Below the pieces are notes generated by a model. It had not been told where the DNA came from, ran no database searches, and worked only from the letters and a program-made list of their open reading frames with translations. The translations under genes and the position numbers were made by a program. DNA of 64,000 nt. Source: an uncultured Planctomycetaceae bacterium. GTDB lineage: Bacteria; Planctomycetota; Planctomycetia; Planctomycetales; Planctomycetaceae. The DNA lies in assembly GCA_903861195.1 (NCBI GenBank), contig CAIOTJ010000042.1, forward strand, positions 1 to 64,000. Reading direction: 5' to 3'. This document shows positions 27,226-36,380 of the stretch, piece after piece; within the stretch, counting starts at the first letter, position 1, and each line of letters begins with the position of its first letter.

Positions 27226-29756
27226 GGAGAAGTCTCCCGTGTGTAATAGGGCTCGATTTTCCAGCGGTCGATCCCCTGGTAGGGGCGCAGAGGGCGGTCG
27301 GGCATGTTCCGCACGTTCCGCCGGCACACAAACCGGTCGTCGATTTCCCACAGCGGGATCAACTCGACCTCGGCCCACAACTGACGATGCAGGCGATGCA
27401 GAATCTGCGTGGCACTGTTCCAGTCCCCCGCCCGGTCGAGATCCAGCAGATCGCGGCGCAGCCAGGCGGCGAGGTGGCGGTAATTGTCGACACTGGTGGA
27501 GGGGCTCAGATTGAGCAGGTGGGCCAGTTCAAATGCCGGCTCCGCCAGGGTCTCGGTCCGATAGACCAGATCCCAGTCATCGCTGACGGGATCGGGAGCG
27601 GGATCGCCGGGACCCAGAATGACCAGTTCCGTCTCAACTTTGATCCGTTTCCAGGCGGCCGCAATCGCCTGACAGGCCGCCACGTGCTCGGGATCGCTCG
27701 AGCAGACCAGTTTCAACTTCGGCAGCTCCGTCTTCAATTCACGCCCGGCCGTGTGCGCCAGCGAAAAGGCCAGCGAACTGTCGTACTGGTGCGGTGACAC
27801 AAACGGCGAGGTGGCGTAACTCTTCGTGGCCCAGGGGGCCGAGGTCAGCCGTCCGAGGTCTCCGGGAGCCTCCTTGAGGTACACTTCCTCGAGGATCTTC
27901 GCCCGATCGAGGGCGTACACCAGAGCTCTGCGGAATGAACGCAGTTTCAATACCGGCCGGCGGTGGTTCATCAACAACAGGTGAGTGGTCGGCAGGGCGT
28001 ACGGCTGGGTGAAGAACTCTTTGCGGGGCTCGAGATCCCGGGTCATCCAGACCGGAATCCGGGGGAGCATGGTCAGTTCCCCCCGCAGCAGCGACTGGAG
28101 GGCCAGTTCGTAGTTCGGAAAACGCCGCTCGATGACCTCGGCCAATTGATAATCGGGCAGGCCATCTCCCTGCAGGACCGAGCGGCGGTACGTCCGCTGA
28201 TCGACCGAACTGGTCTCCGGCAGGAAGGGATAGAGATTGCTGCCGGCTCCCAGAGAGGGGGTCTTCTGCGAGTCCTCCGGGACAGCATCCTGGGCATACG
28301 TCTGCACCGGGATCGACAACAGCACTTCGGGACGCAGCGGGACCTGCGCCAATTCAACCTGCACCTCGAACGGACCGCGAATTTCCACGCGGTCGATCAT
28401 CGCCGCCAGCCGGGCGTCGTAGAGCGGCCCCCCAGGAAACATCCGGTCGGCCAGCATCCGCGAAAAATCAAAGGCGGTCAGCAGGGGCTGCGAATCGACG
28501 GGAGACTGCCACGAACGAAGCCGCAGTTGCAGCGAATGCCCAAGGTCACGCGGCTCCCAATCGGTCAGAAACCGCGATCGGAACCGGACAATACGGTCGT
28601 CCCGCACGGTGGGTTGAAAGAGCGGCATCGTGACCAGTTGCTGTTGCCGCAGATCGGCCTGGCTCGCCAGCAGCGAGGTCGGTTGTTCCTGCGGACGAGC
28701 CAGTTCCACCACCCCGGTGCGCAGCCGTTGCCAGCGGTTCCAGATCCGGTTGTAGGGAGAGGTCAGTTCCTGCAGCGCGGGCCAGACCCGGGCCGCCTGT
28801 TCCACCAGGTCACAGGCTTTCCGCCGGTCTCCCCCCTTGTCGGCCGCCAGCGCCTGCTGCACAAGGTCGCGCGCCTGCTGGGCCAGCTTGTCGGACCATT
28901 CGGTCACGACGGGATGCTCGGGAAACAGCGCCCGGCCCCGGTTCAGGAAAAACCGGGCCCGCCGATAGTCCCGCGCCTCTTCCGCCGCTGCCACCAGATT
29001 CCCGACAATCTTCCCCGTGAGCTCGGGGAGACCCTGGAAGGCGGCGTTCTTGGCGTGCAGCGATTCGGCGAGCGCCAGAGCATGCTCGGGCTGTGCGCGA
29101 TCGAGCTTGACCTGGGCATCGACAAACAGAATCTGGTCTCGCCGCGGACCGATGCCAGGCCACTCCGAATCGCGCTCCTCCAGTGCCGCCAACAGTTCGT
29201 AGGCCTTGCGGAGTTCTCCCCCTTTCAGCAGGTTGTCGATCTCTTCGAGCATCATGTCTTCGTGGTAGACAATGCTCTTGATGTGCTTGATGTCCAGCAG
29301 GTACTCGCGGTCTTCTCCCTCCAGCAGCGTCACCGGCAGCAGACGGATCGCGAGACGTTTTTTCTTCGCCGCCTCAGATTCGGCCTGCCCCGGCCGGGGA
29401 GCTGCCTTGCGCAGCTGCTCGGTCAACTGCTCCACCGTGCGCGGCCGGGGAACCACGGGCTCGACCCGCAACACATGCTCGCGGGCAAACACCAGCCAGT
29501 CGATCGCCGGTCCGGTCATCAACTCGTCGAACGTCGGCTTCTTCAGCGTCTCGAGCAACGGCAAATCGTTGAAGTCATCGGTCGCCGAGGCGTCTTCCGC
29601 AGGTTCCTCGCCTGCGGGAGTCTCGGCAGCTCCTTCCGTTTTTCCCGCCCCCGGCTGACCACCGGCGGCATTGGGGGCCTGGGCCTGGCCCCGTCCCAAT
29701 GTCAGACAGAGCCATACCAGGCACACGCGAACGACTAACCAGACTGGACGGTCCAT
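27222..29756 (-). CDS. Family-5 solute-binding-like protein (OppA/DppA type) with helical N-terminal extension
   Basis: An 844-aa exported protein (signal VVRVCLVWLCLTLGRGQAQA). The C-terminal half shows the peptide/nickel-binding SBP_bac_5 fold: LRSFRRALVYALDRAKILEEVY is the usual RRAL.YAIDR segment, and LWAEVELIPLWEIDDRFVCRRNVRN is the C-terminal lobe end. Residues about 100-350 form an extra helical, TPR-like region. Classical OppA is about 540 aa and pairs with ABC permeases; no permease or ATPase gene is nearby. The start overlaps the stop of the FHA gene by one base (TGATG) and its stop overlaps the next ATG. It probably acts as a periplasmic ligand sensor for the Exb system rather than an ABC component, which is inference. 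Confidence 0.83.
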   Translation of the reverse strand: MDRPVWLVVRVCLVWLCLTLGRGQAQAPNAAGGQPGAGKTEGAAETPAGEEPAEDASATDDFNDLPLLETLKKPTFDELMTGPAIDWLVFAREHVLRVEPVVPRPRTVEQLTEQLRKAAPRPGQAESEAAKKKRLAIRLLPVTLLEGEDREYLLDIKHIKSIVYHEDMMLEEIDNLLKGGELRKAYELLAALEERDSEWPGIGPRRDQILFVDAQVKLDRAQPEHALALAESLHAKNAAFQGLPELTGKIVGNLVAAAEEARDYRRARFFLNRGRALFPEHPVVTEWSDKLAQQARDLVQQALAADKGGDRRKACDLVEQAARVWPALQELTSPYNRIWNRWQRLRTGVVELARPQEQPTSLLASQADLRQQQLVTMPLFQPTVRDDRIVRFRSRFLTDWEPRDLGHSLQLRLRSWQSPVDSQPLLTAFDFSRMLADRMFPGGPLYDARLAAMIDRVEIRGPFEVQVELAQVPLRPEVLLSIPVQTYAQDAVPEDSQKTPSLGAGSNLYPFLPETSSVDQRTYRRSVLQGDGLPDYQLAEVIERRFPNYELALQSLLRGELTMLPRIPVWMTRDLEPRKEFFTQPYALPTTHLLLMNHRRPVLKLRSFRRALVYALDRAKILEEVYLKEAPGDLGRLTSAPWATKSYATSPFVSPHQYDSSLAFSLAHTAGRELKTELPKLKLVCSSDPEHVAACQAIAAAWKRIKVETELVILGPGDPAPDPVSDDWDLVYRTETLAEPAFELAHLLNLSPSTSVDNYRHLAAWLRRDLLDLDRAGDWNSATQILHRLHRQLWAEVELIPLWEIDDRFVCRRNVRNMPDRPLRPYQGIDRWKIEPYYTRETSP

Positions 29757-32700
29757 CAGCGACCTCCTGCGGCGGCCAGGGCCGGAGACTGGAGGGGGAG
29801 TGAGAGCAGGGCTCCATCGACTGTGGCCAGGACCAACCGGTCACCCCAGACACGGGGACCCCACGCCAGCCGTTCGTAGAGCCGCAACTTCTGTTTCACA
29901 GCGCCGCTGCCGGGATCGAGCACCAGCACGTCCCCATCGTCACGGGCCACGATCAGATGGCCCGAGTGTTCGACAGCCCCCACCGCCACGGCCCCTTCCA
30001 GAGGAAGTTCCCACAGGGGCTGCAGTTTCTGTCGCAGATCGAGGCAATGCAGTTGCTGGCGCGCCGAATCGACGAGGACCCGGTTTCCCACCACCACCGG
30101 TACGCGGGTCGCCGGTCGCGGCAGCTGGAATTTGCCCGTGGGTTCCAGCGACGAGAGATCGACCGCGAAGACCATTCCATTCGAGGCGGCGATGACCCCC
30201 TGGTCACCCGCCAGTTGCGGTGCCAGATCCACCGCCGCCCCCGCCTCCCACTTGCCGATCTCGGCGAGGTGCGGCTTGGGGTTCGACTGGTAGCGCCCCT
30301 GCATCAGCCGGCCTGTCGCGTCGAGGGCCACAAAGGTCGTGTCGTCGACAGGCAGCAGACCACGCCAGGCGGGGGCTTCCGAAGACTGCACCGGTGCCGT
30401 CCACTCCTGGACCGCAGATCCCCCGGTGCCCCGGGGCAGCAGTCGCAGTCGGCCCGCAAGGGGCAGGACATACCCTTCGGCCAGTCGGACCGGTGCCGTC
30501 TGCAGGGGCAGATCAAGCTTGGTCTCGCGCGGGGCCGAGTCATTCCCCACAATCCACAGCCGGGACGATTCTCCCGACCACCACACGGCCACCCGGCCAT
30601 CGGGCAATGCCGAGACCCCCAGCGGGGTCACACTCTTTTCTTCGGGTGTGAGCGTGACAGTGGGCTGCAGTTCGAAGCTTCCCTGGGACAACTTGGCGGC
30701 GCTGATCGGGAAGACGTCTCCCTGGGCGGTGACTGCCACGGCCGACCCATCGGTCGCCGGAGTGGTGGTGGCGAGCACGGGAGCTCCCAGCACCGTCTGC
30801 CATTCGAGCACCATCTTCTGACGGTCCGCCCCACCCAGCAGGATGGCCGGACTGAACGGCAGGCGGCGTCCCAGGTAGATCGTGTCGGCGGCGGAAGTCA
30901 GCGGCAGGGCGGTCAGTCCCGCGGCAATGTTGGAATTGTCGGTGACAATGCTGTCGACCTTCACATCGAAGCGGCGCAGAGCCGTGCTCGACATCCAAAA
31001 CTGGTCATCGGGGCCCAGCAGCACATGCATCGGGACGTTCTGCGGACCGGGAACCTGGTAGCTGGCCACCTTGGTCAGTGATTGGGCATCACCGGTCTCA
31101 GCAATCACAAACGCGGTCAGACGCTCGGGCGTGGAAGCCACGACCACCTGTTTGCCCCGTACGACCGGCGCGTCAAAGATCTGACCCTCGACCGCCGAGC
31201 GAGCAATTTCACGGGGGGCTTTGGGATCCCGTGAGGTATCGAGCAGACGCACCAGACTCTTTTCGGCCCCGGCGTTTTCGACCAGCAGCAGGTAGTCTCG
31301 CAGCATCAACAGGGGAGCCGAGATCGAACCAGACGGCTGGCCCAACCACACCGTGTGTTCGCACGCCAGCGGACGCCGGCTGAGCACATACAGCGCCGAT
31401 TCGCGCCCTGCGAGATACATCCGATCCCCCTGCGTCGAAACCGCCGGGGGGCCAATGACCGGCTGGTTGAACTGCAACTCGGCCACCAGTTCGCCCGATT
31501 GCAGGTCGACCTGCACCAGGGTGGCACCCTCGGTGGCGAGGAAGACCTGTCCCTCGTGGATCAGGGGCCGGCCGGTCGGAACCGAATTCAAAGGCGTAGC
31601 CCAGATTGGCTCACCCGTCCGCGCTTGCAGGCAGATCAGTTGTTTTCTGCCCGAGTCCCAGGCGAGGTAGCCCGCCTGCTTCGATTGCACGGCCACGGGG
31701 GCGAAGGGTGTCGCCAAACCGACCGATCGCCTCCAGAGGACTTCCCCCGTCACGGCATCACAGCCGAACAGGGCCCCCTCCGCCACAGCGGCCGCGGTCG
31801 TGCCGACCGACGCCACGTCGGTTCGCATCCGTTGCCGCCGGGTGAACCCGAGTGTCACCAGATCCGCGGGGGACGGAACGACCTGCGACTCGACCTGGGG
31901 ATTCTCGTGCCGGGCGGTGGCCGATTTCTCGGCCTCCAGGGCCGCTTTTAACTGCGTCTGGATACCGCGGTCCTTCTCGGCGACCGCATAGCGGTCGAGC
32001 AGCCGTCCATAGGTTTGGAGTGCGCCGAGCGGCTTGCCGGTGTCGATCGCCTTTTTCATCTCGGCGAGGGCCGAATCAAACGTCTCCTGCTGCAGAATGG
32101 CGGCTTCGGCCGACTTGAGGGCGGCGGCAATGGCCGCAAGCTGTTCCTCGGGCTTGTTGTCCGGAGGACTCAAGATGTCGAGCAGTTGGCGGGCATCGGT
32201 CGAGGTCGCCAACAGGGGACGGCGTTTGGTGGTCTCGGCGGTCTTGGCGGCCCCCAGGGCGATCTTGTCGGCCGCCTGCCGGGCAAAGGTCTTCAGCAGC
32301 GAATCTCCCGGTCGGAAATCTTCCGAGTCGCGATACTCGGCCACGAAGTCGTTGAGGGTCTTGAGGCCGTTCTCCCAGTCCGGAATTGCTCCCGACAGAG
32401 CCTGTTCGACCCGGGCCTTGCCGATGTTGACCTTGGCCTGCTTGGCCTGGTCGGTCTTGGGGTATTCGGCGGCGAACTTCGTGAAGCCGTCGATGGCCTG
32501 CGCAAACTGTCCCGATTCGAGCGACTTCTGAGCCGTCTCGAATTTGCGGTTCATGAATTCGCGGGCCAACACGAACCAGAGGGTCCCGGCGGTCAGAGCC
32601 AACACCGCGGCCCCGATGGTCATCCCGACCACCAGGGGGGACTTGGTCAGGTCCTGCTCTCCCGGACGCCGCGGGGTGGGCCGCAGAATCGATTTGGCTG

Positions 32701-33418
32701 AATCTTTCAGGGAGGGGGACGGTGCCGCCTCTGCTCCCACAATCCCGCCGCCACGGGCCAGCATGGGGCGCTCTTTTTTCGATTCGGGCAGGGCGTCGGC
32801 CAGTGCCTCGGCGAGGGGATTGACACCCGCTGAGCCCGACACGCCATAGGGACGGCCATCGTCGGCATCGTCGGTGTCGCGGGCACCCCGTGACCGCGCA
32901 CCGCGACGGTCGTCGTCAACACGGCGGCCTCCACGCGATTCGGCCGCGGGGGCTTTCACCTCAAAGACATCGCCCGGGCTGTCGCCACCCCGCCCCGCTT
33001 TGCCTGCCGACCGTTCATCCGCCGGGCGGGCGGGCGACGGCCGCTGGCCAGGCCGGCCGGCCGGCTCATCTTCCAGCTTCAACCGGACCTCGTCGACCGC
33101 CGGCTTCCCTCCTGCGACGGGAATGTCCGCTGCCGAATCGACGAACACAAATTCGGTGTCGGCGATCCGCAGCCGGTCTCCATCCGACAGCACACCCTTG
33201 CGGGCTGACGTGCCATTGAGATTGACTCCGTCCGGGTTGACGGCGGTCAGTTGATAGGCGCTGCCATTCCACAGGATGCGGCACTCAATGGCCTGCACTC
33301 CCTGCGCCGACAACTGCACATCGGCAGCCGGGGAGCAGCCGATCGTCACCGGCGACTTCCGGTCAAGCGACCGCACATCGGTCGCGCCAGAGCGGGGACG
33401 GATTTCCAGGTGAGCCAT
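29756..33418 (-). CDS. FHA-transmembrane-beta-propeller (PQQ-like) protein
   Basis: A 1,220-aa membrane protein. ATG 33418 is 23 bases after the upstream stop; a TTG at 33445 overlapping that stop is an alternative. Domain order: cytoplasmic FHA domain (about 1-95, VTIGCSPAADVQL...GVNLNGTSARKGVLSDGDRLRIA), charged disordered linker, one membrane helix (about 260-285, VVGMTIGAAVLALTAGTLWFVL), TPR-like helices (about 290-500), then a large PQQ/WD-like beta-propeller (about 560-1220, repeats such as LQARTGEPIWATPL and LQSGELVAELQF) in the periplasm. The FHA phosphothreonine-binding Arg is replaced (Gly27-Cys28) and the usual SxxH is absent. It could link cytoplasmic signalling to a BamB-like periplasmic scaffold. 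Confidence 0.88.
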   Translation of the reverse strand: MAHLEIRPRSGATDVRSLDRKSPVTIGCSPAADVQLSAQGVQAIECRILWNGSAYQLTAVNPDGVNLNGTSARKGVLSDGDRLRIADTEFVFVDSAADIPVAGGKPAVDEVRLKLEDEPAGRPGQRPSPARPADERSAGKAGRGGDSPGDVFEVKAPAAESRGGRRVDDDRRGARSRGARDTDDADDGRPYGVSGSAGVNPLAEALADALPESKKERPMLARGGGIVGAEAAPSPSLKDSAKSILRPTPRRPGEQDLTKSPLVVGMTIGAAVLALTAGTLWFVLAREFMNRKFETAQKSLESGQFAQAIDGFTKFAAEYPKTDQAKQAKVNIGKARVEQALSGAIPDWENGLKTLNDFVAEYRDSEDFRPGDSLLKTFARQAADKIALGAAKTAETTKRRPLLATSTDARQLLDILSPPDNKPEEQLAAIAAALKSAEAAILQQETFDSALAEMKKAIDTGKPLGALQTYGRLLDRYAVAEKDRGIQTQLKAALEAEKSATARHENPQVESQVVPSPADLVTLGFTRRQRMRTDVASVGTTAAAVAEGALFGCDAVTGEVLWRRSVGLATPFAPVAVQSKQAGYLAWDSGRKQLICLQARTGEPIWATPLNSVPTGRPLIHEGQVFLATEGATLVQVDLQSGELVAELQFNQPVIGPPAVSTQGDRMYLAGRESALYVLSRRPLACEHTVWLGQPSGSISAPLLMLRDYLLLVENAGAEKSLVRLLDTSRDPKAPREIARSAVEGQIFDAPVVRGKQVVVASTPERLTAFVIAETGDAQSLTKVASYQVPGPQNVPMHVLLGPDDQFWMSSTALRRFDVKVDSIVTDNSNIAAGLTALPLTSAADTIYLGRRLPFSPAILLGGADRQKMVLEWQTVLGAPVLATTTPATDGSAVAVTAQGDVFPISAAKLSQGSFELQPTVTLTPEEKSVTPLGVSALPDGRVAVWWSGESSRLWIVGNDSAPRETKLDLPLQTAPVRLAEGYVLPLAGRLRLLPRGTGGSAVQEWTAPVQSSEAPAWRGLLPVDDTTFVALDATGRLMQGRYQSNPKPHLAEIGKWEAGAAVDLAPQLAGDQGVIAASNGMVFAVDLSSLEPTGKFQLPRPATRVPVVVGNRVLVDSARQQLHCLDLRQKLQPLWELPLEGAVAVGAVEHSGHLIVARDDGDVLVLDPGSGAVKQKLRLYERLAWGPRVWGDRLVLATVDGALLSLPLQSPALAAAGGR

Positions 33419-33441
33419 GGTTGGAACGGGTTCTCGAGAGG

Positions 33442-34185
33442 TCAATCCTTGGAGGCGGCCACCATGCGGATCTTCTGCACGCCGATTTCGTTGGCCGCAT
33501 CGATCACGGCAATCACCGTATCGTGCAGGGCCCCTTCGTCGGCCGACAGCAACAGTTCGTTCCGCTGTGCGTTGAACTTCTGCAACAGGGCGTCACTCAA
33601 CCGCTGCGAGCCAGGCAGCGGTTCGTCTTCGATGTAGATCACATTTCGATCGTCGATGCGCACGGTGATCGACGAGTCGGCAATGTCGTCGATGGATTGG
33701 ATTTCCTGTGCCGCCCCCTTTTTCTCGGAGGTGGGAGCAGGCACCTCCATCGACTTTTGCACGCTGAAAGACGCGGTGATCATGAAGAAAATCAGCAGCA
33801 GGAAGGTCATATCGACCATGGGGGTCAAGTCCATTTCCTCCTGGTCGACGGGACGCTTCTTCCCCATGTTGAAGCCCCCCAGGTCGACCCGCGGTGCGCG
33901 GGGAGGCGGGGGCGCCGCCGACGCCGCCTGGACGGTTGGCTCGGCCGACGCGTCGGAAGGTGCGGCCACGGGATCGTCGGACAAGGGGGGGGCCGGCACT
34001 CTTTCGGTGGGAAGGCCCGGTTCCCGCCGGGGAAGAGTATGGGATTTCGACGGTCCCGTCTCGCCCGAGGCTGCGGGAACCCGTACGCTGGCTCCGCATG
34101 ACGGACACTCCACCGAGCGGCCGGCATACTTCTGCCCGACGTCGAGCTTCCCCCCACAGGCGTTGCACTGAACTCGAATGGCCAT
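33442..34185 (-). CDS. ExbD/TolR-family protein with N-terminal zinc ribbon
   Basis: A 247-aa protein. An N-terminal CNAC...CPSC zinc ribbon (Cys7, Cys10, Cys27, Cys30) is followed by a Pro/Ala-rich linker (40-105) and an ExbD core: EEMDLTPMVDMTFLLLIFFMITA, with the proton-path aspartate at Asp125, then a periplasmic domain (VIYIEDEPLPGSQRLSDALLQKF...VIAVIDAANEIGVQKIRMVA). Canonical ExbD/TolR are about 140 aa and lack a zinc ribbon, so the cytoplasmic addition could dock a partner. It is the second of two ExbD genes, 24 bases after the first and 23 bases before the FHA gene. Confidence 0.93.
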   Translation of the reverse strand: MAIRVQCNACGGKLDVGQKYAGRSVECPSCGASVRVPAASGETGPSKSHTLPRREPGLPTERVPAPPLSDDPVAAPSDASAEPTVQAASAAPPPPRAPRVDLGGFNMGKKRPVDQEEMDLTPMVDMTFLLLIFFMITASFSVQKSMEVPAPTSEKKGAAQEIQSIDDIADSSITVRIDDRNVIYIEDEPLPGSQRLSDALLQKFNAQRNELLLSADEGALHDTVIAVIDAANEIGVQKIRMVAASKD

Positions 34186-34209
34186 GAGACCCAGCCGGCT
34201 CCTGTCCTG

Positions 34210-34656
34210 TCAGCGGTCTTTCACGCCGACGAAAAATCGCACTCCCTCCACCTCATTGACTCCCCGGGCCACCTCCTGCACCGCCCCGTGGGTCAGACCG
34301 CGCTCCCCCTTGATCACCACATCCGGCCGGCCTTCGTTGATCGCCTGCCGCACCGCGGCCTGAATCGCCGGCATCTCCACCGGGTTGGTCAGGTCGGGGT
34401 CGAGAAACATCCGGGGTTTGCCCCCGCCCGGAGTCGCCAGGACCGAGATCACCACCGACTTGTTGGTCTCGACTCCCACCCCATGCTTTGCGAACGGCAG
34501 GTTGGCTTCCTGCTGACCGGTCATGTTCGAGGCGACCATGAAAAAGATCAGCAGCTGGAAGACGCAGTCGATCATCGGGGTGATGTCCATTTCTCCATCG
34601 GACACCGGTTTCTTCGCTCCGCCAAACCCTCCCTCGCCGTCATCAAACAGGCCCAT
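34210..34656 (-). CDS. exbD: ExbD/TolR-family biopolymer transport protein
   Basis: A 148-aa protein of canonical ExbD size. A short cytoplasmic N-terminus leads into DGEMDITPMIDCVFQLLIFFMVAS, where Asp30 is the conserved membrane carboxylate, followed by the periplasmic domain (VISVLATPGGGKPRMFLDPD...RPDVVIKGERGLTHGAVQEVARGVNEVEGVRFF). It forms the rotor/stator core with ExbB/TolQ and couples proton flow to periplasmic work. Its start is three bases after the ExbB stop, implying translational coupling. Confidence 0.94.
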   Translation of the reverse strand: MGLFDDGEGGFGGAKKPVSDGEMDITPMIDCVFQLLIFFMVASNMTGQQEANLPFAKHGVGVETNKSVVISVLATPGGGKPRMFLDPDLTNPVEMPAIQAAVRQAINEGRPDVVIKGERGLTHGAVQEVARGVNEVEGVRFFVGVKDR

Positions 34657-34659
34657 CGA

Positions 34660-35337
34660 TCAACCCCTTCCCTCGGTGGGCTGACGGGTCGATTCGAACT
34701 CTTCCAGAAAGACCCCCGTGTATTGCTGGACATGGTCGAGCAGCCGCCCCATCCGCACCTGAATGAACGAGAGTGCGAGGATCAGGGGAATCGATACCAA
34801 CAGCCCCACGGCGGTGGTCACGAGGGCGAAGCTGATGTCGTCGGCCAACTGCTTGGGATCAACGCCGGTCTGGGTGGCGGAGGCGATCTTGCCGAACGCC
34901 GCGATCATCCCCAGCACCGTTCCCAGCAGCCCCAGCATGGGTTCCGACTTGATGACTGTGTTGATCCACGAAATCCGGTACTGCAGGTCCGACAGAACTT
35001 CGCGGTCGAAGCTCTCGGTCAACAGGCGGCGGATCGAACCAATGTCGCGGTCCTGGTTTCCCAGGGCCACCATGATCAACTGGGGGACCGCCTTGCTCCA
35101 GTACGCCGGGGTGTCGCAGAGGGCCGCCACGCCGTCGGGGTTGCCCCTCCGCAACTCCTGATGAACCTGTTCCAGGAACTCATCGGCCGACTTGCCGGTC
35201 TTGAACATCTTCGACTTCAGCCGCCGCAGAACCAGGATCACCTGGTAGACGCCATACAACGCCAGGAACCCCTGGGCGGGGTAGACCGAGTTGTTGGCGA
35301 AGTCGATGAGGTACTGAATGCCTTGCTGGAGATCCAT
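34660..35337 (-). CDS. exbB: MotA/TolQ/ExbB proton-channel protein
   Basis: A 225-aa inner-membrane protein with three helices: GFLALYGVYQVILVLRRL near residues 19-36, EPMLGLLGTVLGMIAAFGKIA (about 127-147) and SFALVTTAVGLLVSIPLILALSF (about 164-187). The GLLGTVLGMI and TTAVGLLVSIP segments are the ExbB/TolQ channel signatures. It pentamerises around ExbD dimers to conduct protons. The N-terminal cytoplasmic loop is short. There are 104 bases between it and the upstream membrane-protein gene and three bases to exbD. Confidence 0.94.
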   Translation of the reverse strand: MDLQQGIQYLIDFANNSVYPAQGFLALYGVYQVILVLRRLKSKMFKTGKSADEFLEQVHQELRRGNPDGVAALCDTPAYWSKAVPQLIMVALGNQDRDIGSIRRLLTESFDREVLSDLQYRISWINTVIKSEPMLGLLGTVLGMIAAFGKIASATQTGVDPKQLADDISFALVTTAVGLLVSIPLILALSFIQVRMGRLLDHVQQYTGVFLEEFESTRQPTEGRG

Positions 35338-35441
35338 GGGGGAACTGCGGGGCTCTCGGTGAAGCTGTGGGCGGTGAAGAGTCGGGAAGCGGCAAACGGG
35401 TGGGGGACAGTCTTGGGTGACGTGGGCACGGACGCCAGGGG

Positions 35442-36380
35442 TTACTTCAGGTAGGTTTGACGAACTACCTCGAATTCGTAACCCGCCCGCGACTGCTGGA
35501 CTTCGAAAAACGTCCGGCGGATCTCGCTGGCCTTCCGGTTCTTGTAGCGAAACTCCAGCGTGGCCAGCAGGTCTTCGGTCTTCTTGGGGTAGAAATGCAG
35601 GATGGGAGCGTTGCCGATGTCGAGTCCCGCCTTGCGGAACAGCTGCACGTCGGCCTGCTTGCGGTTGCCCCCCTGCCAGGTGAAATACAGCCGGGTCTCA
35701 TCCTTGCCTCCCGAGGCGGTCCGGACGGCGGGACGGGCGTTCGACAACTGCGAGATGTAGGTGAGCTTGCCATTCAGCACCGCCCCCAATTCGATCCCGA
35801 AGAAATCGAGCTGCTTCGCATATTCCTCAATGCTCCCCAGCGTTGAGAATCGCACATACCAGCGGTCTTCGCGGGGAAATCCTCCCTTGCCATTGCCCCG
35901 CCCCAGCGGACGGCGCCCGGTGCCCGAAGCACTGCCGGGCTTTCCGGTATTCTGCACCCCGCTGTCGAATTGCGCCTCGGTCTGGGCGACCGCCTGCTCT
36001 GCCATTTCCAGCACGCTTTCAAACGACTGTTCGACCTGGCGTTCCTCGGCCTCCACCTCGGCGGGGGTGGCGTCGGCCACCTCGGGGAGCGGCGCATCGA
36101 CCCGCAGGGTTTCATCGGGGGCACCATCTTCCGATCCCCCCGGATCCTCCACCAGCTCGATGATGACTGGGTCGCGCATCACGGGGCGCTGCACCGAGAA
36201 CCAGGCCACCGCGAGAAACATCACCAACAGCGCCAGGGCCCCCAGGAACGAGATCAGCCCTGAACTGACCGTCTCGTACGAGGTGGTCTTCATGTAGGGG
36301 CGGTGCACGGCGGGCTTGGTTCCCGCCGGCGGTATCGCCGCGGTTCCCGCCGGGGCTGGTTTGGGAGGCGCTGCGCTCAT
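35442..36380 (-). CDS. Single-span membrane protein with TonB-like topology
   Basis: A 312-aa protein with a Pro/Ala-rich cytoplasmic N-terminus (about 1-35), one membrane helix (about 41-62, LISFLGALALLVMFLAVAWFSV), an acidic periplasmic stretch, a Gly/Arg-rich spacer and a folded C-terminal domain (about 170-312, WYVRFSTLGSIEEYAKQLDFFGIELGAVLNGK...FEVVRQTYLK). The topology is that of TonB or TolA, which are driven by ExbB/ExbD, but the C-terminal domain is not recognisably TonB. The start overlaps the stop of the upstream toroid-protein gene (ATGA, 36377-36380), and exbB follows. It may be the force-transmitting element of this motor, which is inference from topology and position. Confidence 0.82.
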   Translation of the reverse strand: MSAAPPKPAPAGTAAIPPAGTKPAVHRPYMKTTSYETVSSGLISFLGALALLVMFLAVAWFSVQRPVMRDPVIIELVEDPGGSEDGAPDETLRVDAPLPEVADATPAEVEAEERQVEQSFESVLEMAEQAVAQTEAQFDSGVQNTGKPGSASGTGRRPLGRGNGKGGFPREDRWYVRFSTLGSIEEYAKQLDFFGIELGAVLNGKLTYISQLSNARPAVRTASGGKDETRLYFTWQGGNRKQADVQLFRKAGLDIGNAPILHFYPKKTEDLLATLEFRYKNRKASEIRRTFFEVQQSRAGYEFEVVRQTYLK

